This document shows, one piece after another, positions 44,645-54,688 of a DNA stretch of 64,000 bases. The translations under genes and the position numbers were made by a program. The notes beneath the pieces are model-generated. The model did no database searches, was not told the origin of the DNA, and saw only the letters and a program-made list of their open reading frames with translations. Source of the DNA: Lysobacter panacisoli (GTDB lineage: Bacteria; Pseudomonadota; Gammaproteobacteria; Xanthomonadales; Xanthomonadaceae); contig NZ_VLNU01000001.1 of the NCBI RefSeq assembly GCF_009765165.1, positions 1,054,001 to 1,118,000 of the forward strand. The letters are read 5' to 3'. The stretch's first letter is position 1. Each line of letters starts with the position of its first letter.

Positions 44645-44985
44645 GGTGCTCGGTGATCGAGTGCTGGCGCTCGGAACGCGTGGCACGCTGCCCGGTGAAC
44701 CGAGCTCCGAGCTCGGCGCGCGTGGCTCCATTGCCCGGACATCCGGGCTCCGAGCCCGGCGCGTGGTGCTTCGTGCTCGGCGATCCGGGCTGACGAACCC
44801 GGCGCACGGGGCATTTTGCCCGGCGATCCGAGCTGCGGGCTCGGCGTTCGGAGTTCCCCTGCCCGGCGTTTCGAGCCCTGATATCGGAGAGCGGGGCTCA
44901 GCGCTCGGCCATCGGGGCTCGGAGCTCGGCGCGCGGGGTTCAAACGCTGGCGCTCCGGACAACGAGCCCGGAACGCCGTGCCGGG
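44645..44985. repeat. degenerate array of about 43-bp hairpin units
   Basis: At least eight imperfect units recur at about 43-bp spacing after the terminator. Each has a leader near TGCCCGGCGAT, an inverted repeat near CCGGGCTCCGAGCCCGG, and a tail near CGCGCGGGGCTT. Hairpin centres lie near 44665, 44708, 44751, 44793, 44836, 44878, 44921 and 44963. Stem sequences vary (CCGAGCTC or CCGGGCTC), with compensating changes in several copies. Because 43 is not a multiple of three, several frames stay open across it on both strands, so open frames of 139-210 residues here are artefacts. No gene was recognised from 44472 to 45064. Confidence 0.8.
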
Positions 44986-45064
44986 CCCTGTGGTATCCGG
45001 CGAGACAGGCCGCTTGCGCTGCGACGGGTTACGGCGGCGAAGCGGCTTTGGCGGGAGTGACCTG

Positions 45065-45397
45065 TCAGGCCCCGTACTTGAGCAAGGACAAGACCACCAC
45101 TACGAAGTAACCCAGGACAAGCCGATTCATCCACTTGATCTCGATGGGGCCAGGCTTTGACATCAAAGCTGAAAGCATGCCGGCAGCAAGGAGTACTAAC
45201 GACACAATGGTGTGAATGCGGCTGTACTGGAACGTGGCTGGACTGACCTTCGTCAACTTGCCGTGCCACGAAAGGTAGTGCTGTCCGTCAGCAATGTGTC
45301 CATTCAATGCATCGCCGCCCAGGAAGATCATGCCAAGGATAAGCGCGAAGAAGTTGGCAACGGCCAGATAGCGAACAACGACTGCAACACGTTTCAT
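45065..45397 (-). CDS. small membrane protein, unknown function
   Basis: A 110-residue protein with three predicted helices (about 5-25, 62-80, 88-106). The loop between helices 1 and 2 contains GGDALNGHIADGQHYLSWHG. No family recognised. The ATG has a G-rich ribosome site. GC content is lower than in the genes to the left. Confidence 0.7.
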   Translation of the reverse strand: MKRVAVVVRYLAVANFFALILGMIFLGGDALNGHIADGQHYLSWHGKLTKVSPATFQYSRIHTIVSLVLLAAGMLSALMSKPGPIEIKWMNRLVLGYFVVVVLSLLKYGA

Positions 45398-45421
45398 CTA
45401 CACCCCCGTTGGTCCACCCGC

Positions 45422-45449
45422 ATGTCCACTATCGGCCAGAAGTGGAGGT
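45422..45449. repeat. dispersed palindromic element, copy with changed arms
   Basis: ATGTCCACT...AGTGGAGG around TATCGGCCAGA. Compared with other copies (CCGCT/AGCGG) both arms carry the same compensating change, so the hairpin is kept. It overlaps the 3' end of the gene at 45429, whose stop codon lies inside it. Confidence 0.7.
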
Positions 45450-45953
45450 TGGGGATCGCAGGCCCCACCAGAACCAGAGGGCGAGCCCACCCTTGCGATC
45501 ACCGATCGAATAATCTCCGCGGCCGGCTTGAATTCCAGTGATACCTGTCCGGAGCGGACCGAGCCAAGTCGAGTCGACGGTCAATGCCCCTGGATGTAGA
45601 TCCGAGGGAAAGACCCAACCGTCGGGTTCCGGCGAGAGTGTGATGCGCCACTTTTCAGGAGCCACCCAGGCAGCCAAGCCCCGCATGTTGTTGGGGACTT
45701 GCAGTTGCCCTGACGTCGGCGGTGTCAATGCGATCGCTCGCGTGCCCGATCCTTCGAAGGACAAGGCATCGAGCAGCTCCAGCAGCGATCGACAACCAGC
45801 CTCGTCCGCGTTGAGGTGCCAGCCTGGGTAGTTGCACTCATTTTCGGTGTACCGCCACAAGGAGATTCGGCCAGACTGCTTCCATGAATTCACTCGCTGG
45901 ACCTGTTGGAACGACACTCGGATTTCCTTCCTGTGTTGAGCGGATAGGGCCAC
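45429..45953 (-). CDS. hypothetical protein
   Basis: A 174-residue protein, no family recognised. Internal patterns include YPGWHLNADEAGCRSLLELL, GLAAWVAPEKWRITLSPEPD and ALWFWWGLRSPTS. The only start is GTG at 45953 with no clear ribosome site, so the N-terminus is uncertain. The final residues and stop are encoded by a dispersed palindromic element, so the original C-terminus may have been replaced by insertion of that element. Confidence 0.5.
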   Translation of the reverse strand: MALSAQHRKEIRVSFQQVQRVNSWKQSGRISLWRYTENECNYPGWHLNADEAGCRSLLELLDALSFEGSGTRAIALTPPTSGQLQVPNNMRGLAAWVAPEKWRITLSPEPDGWVFPSDLHPGALTVDSTWLGPLRTGITGIQAGRGDYSIGDRKGGLALWFWWGLRSPTSTSGR

Positions 45954-46005
45954 GGGATGCAGTTGGGGAGAGCGGCGGCGCAGCTAAATCCCGCGTGCAC
46001 TTCGC

Positions 46006-46767
46006 TTACCGTGGCTGCGCTGGCCGTCCGCTACCCTTCCGGCCGATTGGGCGGCCATGCAGCGAAGAAGAGTAAGAGCAGCCCAAGGAGAAAGGGGACA
46101 GATGCTGCGGCATCGTGACCGAAGCTCTCGCAGATCTTGCCGATCGTTGCGCCGATGAGCTTCCTCCCCTCGGGACATGTATCTGACCGGAGGATGTCAT
46201 CAACAGCAACCGTTGTCCGTCCAGCGCTGGCGCGTACGACGGAAATGAGACACGCGCGTCTGCAGGAATCGATTCGCGCCACTGCGTCAGGCGGATCAGG
46301 TCGAGGTAGCGACCCAGCAACCAGCCTTCCGAAGCGAGCCATTGGTCGACCGATTCGGGATGGTGTTCCAGTTCATCCAAGCAGGCCTGATCCGGCTCGC
46401 GACATGCTTCGATCAGCGTGCTCGTCGACGGCGCTCGATGTGCCGCGAAATCGTGGTCCTGTCCGGGGAAATCGGCGTCATCCGCTGCAGGGCCCGGGAA
46501 GGCGTCGAGGAACGCCATCCGCTTGCGTCCCCATGCGAGCGGATCCTGGTCCTCGGGAACGGCCAGACCCAGCAGGAAGACATAGGCGTTATCGGCGTCG
46601 CCCACGACCGGGCGATCATCGATGATGCGTTGCATCTGTAGCGCCTGAGCCGATGGCGCCTCGTCGCGCCAGTTGATGGCGACCAGCACGACGTATAGGA
46701 CCACCGCCAACAGCACGACCGCCGCCAACGTCCATGCAATGGCTCGCGCCACACGTCTGATAAGCAT
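46006..46767 (-). CDS. membrane-anchored hypothetical protein, probably damaged
   Basis: The first two thirds look like a real protein: one membrane helix (about 8-30), then QMQRIIDDRPVVGDADNAYV and DQWLASEGWLLGRYLDLIRL. After about residue 195 the sequence turns into Ser/Arg-rich text typical of the wrong frame. In another frame the DNA reads on as CPEGRKLIGATIGKICESFG and a hydrophobic segment ending at 46031. A frameshift or deletion near 46210 is likely. Start ATG at 46767 chosen by spacing to AGGGG. Confidence 0.5.
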   Translation of the reverse strand: MLIRRVARAIAWTLAAVVLLAVVLYVVLVAINWRDEAPSAQALQMQRIIDDRPVVGDADNAYVFLLGLAVPEDQDPLAWGRKRMAFLDAFPGPAADDADFPGQDHDFAAHRAPSTSTLIEACREPDQACLDELEHHPESVDQWLASEGWLLGRYLDLIRLTQWRESIPADARVSFPSYAPALDGQRLLLMTSSGQIHVPRGGSSSAQRSARSARASVTMPQHLSPFSLGCSYSSSLHGRPIGRKGSGRPAQPR

Positions 46768-46835
46768 GTGCATCCCCTGATTCGTCGCTCGCCTCAAGCG
46801 CCGCGCTCATCCATTGCTGACGAACCCGACAGCAA

Positions 46836-46924
46836 GCGTAGCCGGATAAGGCCACTGGCCGCACCCGGGTGGATCGCTCGCGACACCTGAGACCCCGGGT
46901 GCGCTTAGCTTACCCGGGCTACGC
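46836..46924. repeat. inverted pair of REP-like sequences
   Basis: Left arm GCGTAGCCGGATAAGG with GCACCCGGGT, right arm ACCCCGGGTGCG with TACCCGGGCTACGC, facing each other about 20 bp apart. This is the layout of REP/BIME elements abundant in xanthomonads. Confidence 0.7.
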
Positions 46925-46941
46925 TTGCGGCAGCCTCAGCG

Positions 46942-47325
46942 TTACGGACGAGGCACACCCCAGATCCCGGCATACAGCTGGCGAATCGCAGTCGCGATAT
47001 GGGGCCATGCCCAACGTCTGGCGTCAGCATCGATGCCGAAGAGGATGTTCTCGGCGAACGCAACATCGATGATGTGTTGGACTGCGGCGGAACCTTCGCG
47101 ATACTCCACCGCGAAGAACCCGGTCAACTCGATCACGTTCGCGCTGCGGCGATCCCGCACAGCGTCGGTGACACGGCCTGCAAATGCTTCAATCCAGAGG
47201 TAGCCCGACTGGGGGAGGTCGGCCGATCCTCGCTCCTCCAACCACAGGTCCGTTCGCGACGCTTCTTCCGGAAAGCGACGACGGACTCGGCTTGCCAGTT
47301 CCATTGCTGCCTGGTCGTAGTTCAT
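46942..47325 (-). CDS. hypothetical protein
   Basis: A 127-residue soluble protein starting MNYDQAAMELASRVRRRFPE. Patterns TDLWLEERGSADLPQSGYLW and NVIELTGFFAVEYREGSAAV look like real protein. An in-frame ATG at 47370 would add 15 residues; neither start has a good ribosome site. No family recognised. Confidence 0.6.
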   Translation of the reverse strand: MNYDQAAMELASRVRRRFPEEASRTDLWLEERGSADLPQSGYLWIEAFAGRVTDAVRDRRSANVIELTGFFAVEYREGSAAVQHIIDVAFAENILFGIDADARRWAWPHIATAIRQLYAGIWGVPRP

Positions 47326-47397
47326 CGGATGGAGAATATCCGGGATGGACCTGCTGCAAGGATCGAGCATTCGACGCAGCTCGGTACGGCTGGAAGC

Positions 47398-47793
47398 CTA
47401 GTCAAGGTCCTCGATGCCCGTCGGCAGGGTTACCCACGGGTGCTTTCGGATGCCGTAAACCGACACGCGTGGCGGCGGGAAATCCGGATCCGCAAACGCA
47501 CCTACGGGAATGACCACGACATCGGGAATGGCCTCCGGCACATAGAAGACGGTGCAGCCGCATTCCGGACAGAAGTGGAACCGGGCCGACGTGCCCTCGT
47601 CACCGACGCGCACGTATTCCTTGCTTTCGCCCTCCACGACGACGGCATCGGCCGGGAATCTGGCCTGCGCGGCGAACACACTGCCGGTACGTCTCTGGCA
47701 CGCCAGGCAATGACAGATCGAAACGCGCGTCGGCTCGCCGCGCGTGGTGGCGGTGAGCTTTCCGCAGCTGCATGAGGCTCTACGTTGGGTCAT
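47398..47793 (-). CDS. GFA-family zinc protein
   Basis: A 131-residue protein of the glutathione-dependent formaldehyde-activating (GFA/CENP-V) fold. Zinc-binding cysteines are CSCGK, CHCLACQRRTG and CPECGCTVF. The original activity of the family (formaldehyde-glutathione adduct formation) has been disputed, so the reaction is uncertain. Its start overlaps the stop of the upstream small gene (TCATGA). Confidence 0.88.
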   Translation of the reverse strand: MTQRRASCSCGKLTATTRGEPTRVSICHCLACQRRTGSVFAAQARFPADAVVVEGESKEYVRVGDEGTSARFHFCPECGCTVFYVPEAIPDVVVIPVGAFADPDFPPPRVSVYGIRKHPWVTLPTGIEDLD

Positions 47794-48038
47794 GACGTGC
47801 CACCCGTCGGCACCAGATCGATATCCAAGTCAGCGTCAATATCAGTTAGCGCAGCTATCAGGGCACGATCCAAATAGACCCCTGCAGGCGCCCCACCTTC
47901 CGAAAGATAGCGCGCTATGACAGCCGTAATGGATATCGCGCCAGCCAGCCCGCTGTCGCGTAACCCCTTGGCGAAAAGCCTCACATCGTCGACTCGTCCT
48001 TCAGGGCTTGCATTCTTCGGCGTGAGAACGGCTGGCAC
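47790..48038 (-). CDS. small hypothetical protein coupled to GFA gene
   Basis: An 82-residue protein starting with GTG at 48038. The middle GLRDSGLAGAISITAVIARY and ALIAALTDIDADLDIDLVPT look protein-like. Its stop overlaps the GFA start. The N-terminal start has no clear ribosome site and lies next to a fragment of the dispersed palindrome (about 48043-48070), so the gene may have lost its original 5' end. Confidence 0.45.
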   Translation of the reverse strand: MPAVLTPKNASPEGRVDDVRLFAKGLRDSGLAGAISITAVIARYLSEGGAPAGVYLDRALIAALTDIDADLDIDLVPTGGTS

Positions 48039-48195
48039 GAATCACCCTATCGGCCAGGAGCGGACGCTCACATGGCTGACGTGCTCACTGTTTCCGCCCG
48101 AACCGCCGACCGTACCGGAAGGGCCTTGCCGCTCGCCTGTCGTTCAATCAGGACTATGGAACCGATTGAAACGATTGACTGTATCTACTCGGTAA

Positions 48196-50427
<2,232 letters not shown>

Positions 50428-50447
50428 CAACCGCCAGGAGCGGACAA

Positions 50448-50476
50448 CATAAGTTGGCCATAACGGTCAACTTATG
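50448..50476. terminator. A/T-rich hairpin after katG
   Basis: CATAAGTTG and CAACTTATG form a perfect 9-bp stem around an 11-base loop, starting about 20 bp after the katG stop and followed by GTTTC. Likely terminator; a fragment of the dispersed palindrome (GCCAGGAGCGGAC) precedes it. Confidence 0.55.
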
Positions 50477-51257
50477 GTTTCAGAGCACTTCTTGCGGGAT
50501 CCGCGAAAGTTTGTCGCCGCTGCCTACCAAACATTGACGTTGATCGAGTGCAGACGCATTTGTAGCTCTGCGAGGGCGCGCGACTCGACGCCCATCGACC
50601 AGATGTATGAAGCCGTGGTGCCGCGCGTGGCTTCGTGGCGATGAGTAGAGGCTCCGTCGCTGCGGACAGTTCCCTATTCGATGACTCGCGCGTAAGGCAG
50701 TCGCAACTTCACCTCTGCCTCGCAGCCAAGCGCAGCAGCAATACGCACGAGCGAAGTCAATGTATCGCGCTGTACCGCCTGACAACGTTCACGGTTGCTG
50801 GCGTCGCTTCCCGCACGGCCGGGGCAAAGGCCGCTTCATCCTTCACACAACTCCGGGTGCTCCGAGCGCTAGAGCGGCGACAGCACCGAATTTGGCCTCC
50901 GGCTTCTTATCGAGAAGCTCATGTCTCGCTGACCGTCCGGTGGACAACCGGCCGTGCTGAGCTGAACACGGCCAGCGCGCTGCGAACGCCATGGCATAAC
51001 AAGCTCACGCTTGGATCACCCGGATTAGCGCAGCTTGGACTGGCACTACGACGCAATGTCGTAACAGCCGCACAGCCGCGCCGTACCACCTGCCTCTCGC
51101 ACAGAGCCTGATGCCCCTGTCGCACGGAGGCAACCCCGCAAAGCAGCGCGGCCGGTGCTTGCCTCCGTCGCTCTCAACAGCGTCCGGGATCCATTGGAAG
51201 GTTCGCCACGACAGCGCCCCCAGCCTCAAGCAGAGCAGCAGCTCAACCGAGAACACC
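50477..51257. other. gene-free stretch between katG and SOUL gene
   Basis: About 780 bp with lower GC. Open frames exist on both strands (for example 50635-51111) but none has a ribosome site, coherent composition or a family I recognise. It may hold decayed genes. Confidence 0.45.
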
Positions 51258-51923
51258 ATGAACGCCTCCAGCAGCCCCCTACTCACGGACACTCTCAAAT
51301 CGATCCCTGGATTCTTTGGTATCCGACTCGATACCCAGCCTGCGTACCACATGGAGGGTCTCATTGGTAAGGTTGAGATCAGACGATACGCGCCGTCGTT
51401 ACTTGCCCAGGTCTCCGCCGACGGGAGCCACGATGCTGCAGTTGCTTTAGCGCGTGAGAAGCTGACTGATTACGTCTATGGCGACAACGAGAGCCGCGAG
51501 AAGATGGAGATGACATCGCCGAACTTTCAGGTAGAGGGCGACTCAAAGATGTTCCCAGTCTTACTGAGCAGGCATAAGGAATCGAGCAGGCGTAAGGAGT
51601 CGGACAGCTGGAGGGTCGCATTCTTCCTCTCGAACAGTCTGGTTGCTGCCGAGGCACCGCTTCCCGATGATCCAGCGATCCGGATTCGCCGGACTCCAGA
51701 AAACCTTGTTGCGACGCTCCGGTATCGGGGGAGCAACACGGAAGAGCGCCGCGCTCTTGCAAAGCGAGAGCTGCTCCAGGCTCTGTCGGGATCAAAGTGG
51801 ACGGCCGACGATCACGTGTATTGGGCGAGCTACGACCGGGCATTCGCAATCCCTTATCTCACACGCAACGAGGTTCATGTGCGCGTAGTGGGCTCTTCCA
51901 GGTCACGGAGTACTGGACCCTAA
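51258..51923 (+). CDS. SOUL heme-binding family protein
   Basis: A 221-residue SOUL/HBP-fold protein: KVEIRRYAPSLLAQVSADGS, NESREKMEMTSPNFQVEGDS, WRVAFFLSN. The family binds heme or tetrapyrroles in some members. No signal peptide is evident; the start at 51258 has a weak ribosome site and a longer open frame upstream is not homologous. A fasciclin-domain gene follows 50 bp downstream, so the two are likely an operon. Codon use is less GC-rich than in the left half of the window. Confidence 0.85.
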   Translation: MNASSSPLLTDTLKSIPGFFGIRLDTQPAYHMEGLIGKVEIRRYAPSLLAQVSADGSHDAAVALAREKLTDYVYGDNESREKMEMTSPNFQVEGDSKMFPVLLSRHKESSRRKESDSWRVAFFLSNSLVAAEAPLPDDPAIRIRRTPENLVATLRYRGSNTEERRALAKRELLQALSGSKWTADDHVYWASYDRAFAIPYLTRNEVHVRVVGSSRSRSTGP

Positions 51924-51973
51924 GGAAGGAGGACAGCGGCGATCATCCGTTGCCTGTAATCCTTGAGCGGACG

Positions 51974-52444
51974 ATGACTATTTCATCTCGATCTAGCCGT
52001 TCACACGACGCACCCCTCTTCGACGCAGGCGGTGCGCTACTAGAGGTGGCGCTTACCAAAGGATGCTTCGGCATCTTCTGCAGTGCTGCTGAACGCGCGG
52101 GCTTGTCCGATCTCCTCGATGCGAAGGGAACATACACAGCATTTATGCCCACCGATGCAGCGTTCGGAAAGTTGCCCTACGGCATGCTGGCGAACCTGCT
52201 TCTTCCTGAGCATCGGGAGCAGCTCGCGCACATTTTAAGTTCACACATCGCGCCTGTTCACAGGTTGGTCGCGGAGTTCTCGCGGTGGGACTCATTAACT
52301 ACTTTAAGCGGACGGATTGTCGCCATTCAGTCCGTGAACACGCAGGTCTCGTTCGGGATCGGAAAGGTTGTTCTCCCCGATATCGTTACAAGCAACGGCC
52401 TGATTCATGGCATCGATCGCGTCAACATTCTGAGAGAAGCTTGA
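51974..52444 (+). CDS. fasciclin-domain (FAS1) protein
   Basis: A 156-residue single FAS1 domain: FSAA-like start (FGIFCSAAERAGLSDLLDAK), TAFMPTDAAFGKLPYGML (H1 motif TAFMPTDAAF), and NGLIHGIDRVN (H2 motif). FAS1 domains mediate adhesion or protein contacts; this one lacks a visible signal peptide. It follows the SOUL gene in the same direction. Confidence 0.88.
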   Translation: MTISSRSSRSHDAPLFDAGGALLEVALTKGCFGIFCSAAERAGLSDLLDAKGTYTAFMPTDAAFGKLPYGMLANLLLPEHREQLAHILSSHIAPVHRLVAEFSRWDSLTTLSGRIVAIQSVNTQVSFGIGKVVLPDIVTSNGLIHGIDRVNILREA

Positions 52445-52563
52445 ACGACGAACCTGCTCTGTCCGTATGCTGGAGTAGCTCGGACTTACGGACAAGGCTT
52501 GTCCCGGGGCGCGGGATGGCCCCCTTTGAGGGACTGCGGAAGGCCCTCGCTATAGCGGCCTTG

Positions 52564-52647
52564 GCGCCCGTTTCGGGTCTAAAGCGGCCATTGGCACCAG
52601 CCCAGCCCTCCGCCGGCCCAATGTCCGCTGACGGCCAGAAGCAATGG
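52564..52647. repeat. two dispersed palindromic elements upstream of IS110 remnant
   Basis: One copy at 52564-52593 has core TTTCGGGTCTAAAGCGGCC, and a second at 52620-52647 begins AATGTCCGCT with loop GACGGCCAGA. Both are degenerate in one arm. The stretch between the fasciclin gene and the IS110 fragment holds nothing else recognisable. Confidence 0.6.
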
Positions 52648-52725
52648 GATGGACTCCTCTCCGTCTTCGGCATCGAGTGCCAGACTGGAAGCGAAAGAAC
52701 CAGTCGCGACGAGGAGGAGTCCACC

Positions 52726-52974
52726 ATGAACGAGCTTACGCGCATTGGAGTCGACGTGGCCAAGCAGGTGTTCCAGGTCCACGGAGTCGATCGGCACGAG
52801 CAACCGGTGTGGCCTCGCCGTTTGCCGCGAGATCGGTGGCTCAGGGCCGTCGCGGAGGCCGCGCCGCCGGGGTGTGAAATCGGCATGGAGGCGTGCGGCA
52901 GTGCGCACCATTGGGCGCGACAACTGCAGGCCCGGGGGTTTCGCGTGAAGCTGATCGCGCCACAGTTCGTGTAA
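52726..52974 (+). pseudogene. IS110-family transposase, N-terminal fragment
   Basis: 82 residues matching the start of IS110-family DEDD transposases (MNELTRIGVDVAKQVFQVHG, EIGMEACGSAHHWARQL, then LIAPQFV) and ending where intact members continue with the catalytic RuvC-like part. An inverted repeat GGACTCCTC / GAGGAGTCC (52651-52659 and 52714-52722) lies in front, as in the left end of such elements. The rest of the IS is absent. Confidence 0.85.
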
Positions 52975-53036
52975 CCCACTTTCCATGTCGCTTCAAACAG
53001 TTACAGGTGTCGCGTATCCGATTGGTGCGCCGGACG

Positions 53037-53066
53037 AATGCCCGCTTCGGGTCGAAAGCGGACATT
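53037..53066. repeat. dispersed palindromic element
   Basis: AATGCCCGCT and AAGCGGACATT arms around TCGGGTCGA, one of the better-preserved copies, right after the IS110 fragment. Confidence 0.75.
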
Positions 53067-53144
53067 ATCACCCGTGGCCGGCCCTTCTTCCGCGCCCCCG
53101 CGCTCGGGCAGAACCGCCATACCAGGCGATTCTCGACCAGTGCC

Positions 53145-53224
53145 GTAGCCCGGCTGAGGCCACAGGCTGCCTCCGGGATACCTCGCCGCCAAATCAAGCT
53201 CCCGGGTGCGCTACGCTCCGGGTC
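53145..53224. repeat. REP-like pair
   Basis: CGTAGCCCGGCTGAGG with CTGCCTCCGGGA, then CTCCCGGGTGCG with CTACGCTCCGGG. It resembles the REP pair at 46836-46924 in layout and in the GTAGCC/CCCGGGTGCG words. Confidence 0.6.
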
Positions 53225-53357
53225 GGAAGTAGGCGTTAGATCCACAGCGCCAAAATAGCCTCCGTCGGGACGCCAAGCGCAACTTGAGAGTGCTAACGGC
53301 CGACACGACGCGGCGACCGTCCATCTTGATGAACGAACTCTCCCTGAGGAGTCTGCA

Positions 53358-53978
53358 ATGACTGCCTACCCTGCCAGTGAGACCGGCCTGCTTGTCATCG
53401 ACCCTTACAACGACTTCATGAGCGAAGGCGGCAAGCTCTATGAGGCGACGAAGGAAACTGCGATGGCGTCGGGCTTCTATGACAATCTGCCGCGCGTCCT
53501 CGCGGCCATTCGCTCAGCGTCGATCCGGGTCTTCATCGTCCCTCACCGACGCTGGCGCCCGGGTGACTATGACGGCTGGCTGCAGATCAACCATTCCCAG
53601 GAAGGCGTCAGGAAGACGCAGCTGTTCGCCGAAGGCAGCTGGGGAGGTGAATTTCATCCGGTGTTCGGCCCAAAATCTGGCGACGTCGTCGTCCACCAAC
53701 ATTGGGGCCAGAGCGGCTTCGCCAACACCGATCTCGACGCCCAGCTCAAGCTGCACGGGATACGCAAGATCATCCTGGTCGGCATGGTCGCCAATACGTG
53801 CGTCGAATCCACGGCCAGGTTCGGGATGGAGCTGGGCTATCACGTGACCCTGGTGAAGGACGCGACCGCGGCATTCAGTGCTGCCGGCATGGACGCTGCC
53901 CACACGGTGAACGCTCCGACATACGCCCATGCCATCGTCACCACTGATCAGCTGCTAGAAGCCCTGCCGAGGGGTTGA
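53358..53978 (+). CDS. isochorismatase-family cysteine hydrolase with altered active site
   Basis: A 206-residue isochorismatase-like hydrolase. Asp15 (LLVIDPYNDF) and Cys148 (MVANTCVESTAR) are the catalytic Asp and Cys. The catalytic Lys of the family is expected just before SGFANTDLD; here the sequence is VVHQHWGQSGF with His113 and no Lys. Related proteins of this subgroup usually read V-x-K-x-H. It could be inactive or use a changed mechanism. Start ATG at 53358. Confidence 0.85.
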   Translation: MTAYPASETGLLVIDPYNDFMSEGGKLYEATKETAMASGFYDNLPRVLAAIRSASIRVFIVPHRRWRPGDYDGWLQINHSQEGVRKTQLFAEGSWGGEFHPVFGPKSGDVVVHQHWGQSGFANTDLDAQLKLHGIRKIILVGMVANTCVESTARFGMELGYHVTLVKDATAAFSAAGMDAAHTVNAPTYAHAIVTTDQLLEALPRG

Positions 53979-54033
53979 GAAGGCCGGCCGCAATGAGGCG
54001 AAAGGGGGCATCAGGATCGCGTCGGCTGGTGCT

Positions 54034-54063
54034 AATGTCCGCTTCCGACCCAAAGCGGACATT
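54034..54063. repeat. dispersed palindromic element, near-perfect copy
   Basis: AATGTCCGCTT and AAGCGGACATT arms around CCGACCCA. The 15 bases before it (GTCGGCTGGTGC) resemble those before the copy at 54344, so the conserved unit may be longer than the palindrome. Confidence 0.8.
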
Positions 54064-54087
54064 GGCCATTGCGTCGTGGAGGTGCTT

Positions 54088-54307
54088 ATGAGGTGGTTCG
54101 CGGCGGTTCTGTCTGGACTGATCCTTGGCGGCGCTGCAGGTCTTTGGCTCGCAATGCGCCTTGGGGGACTACTCTCCGCGACCGAGGCGGGCGGTTACAT
54201 CAGGTCTCCTGATATCGGTCATTCTGGTGCCGCTTTGCGCGCTCCTTGTCGGTGGCGCGACGGCGGCGCTCGCAGTCAGATCACGCACGACCGCTTCTGG
54301 CCGATAG
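54088..54307 (+). pseudogene. two-helix membrane protein, frameshifted
   Basis: Starts at ATG 54088 with a GGAGG site. The first helix (WFAAVLSGLILGGAAGLWLA) is read in one frame up to about 54190; the second helix (SGLLISVILVPLCALLVGGA) appears in another frame from there to 54307. Joined, they give a normal two-helix protein of about 70 residues. One frameshift has broken it, or a sequencing error is present. Confidence 0.6.
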
Positions 54308-54372
54308 CGGACATTCGGCCGATCGAAGCGAGCCGGCGGTGCTAATGTGCGCTTCCGTTCCGAAGCGGACAT
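54287..54372. repeat. two dispersed palindromic elements
   Basis: Copy 54287-54315 is in reverse orientation (CCGCTTCTGG...CCGATAGCGGACATT), and copy 54344-54372 reads AATGTGCGCTTCCG...CGAAGCGGACATC. They bracket the 3' end of the frameshifted two-helix gene. Confidence 0.7.
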
Positions 54373-54688
54373 CCGGCTGATAGGGAGATGGATGGAGTAC
54401 GTCGAGAGCGTTCAACTCTCGCCATGCAGCCAACCATCGCGCCGCCACAGCTCGGCCAACTACGACGGCCGCAACGTATGCGCTGAAGTCGCTGAATCGG
54501 TTATCCGAGAGGCGTCCCAGGACGCGGAGATAGTCGCTCTTTAAACCATCGATAGCCGCCGCAGTTGCAATCCCGCTTACCTTGGATCGTGCTGGACCAT
54601 ACGGAAGCGGCCCTACACCTCCACCATCCGGCGCCGACGGACGGTAGCGGGTACGACACTTTGTCTACCCGTTACAGCGTACGGTGCA
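54373..54688. other. gene-free stretch
   Basis: About 315 bp before the histidine kinase gene. I see no gene, operator or repeat beyond the palindrome at its left edge. Confidence 0.4.

Noticed and set aside
44645..44985. Possible CRISPR array
   Set aside because: Units are similar along their whole length and no unique spacers or cas genes are present.
44478..45110. Open frames of 139-210 residues in the hairpin array
   Set aside because: The 43-bp repeat keeps several frames open on both strands; no ribosome site or family.
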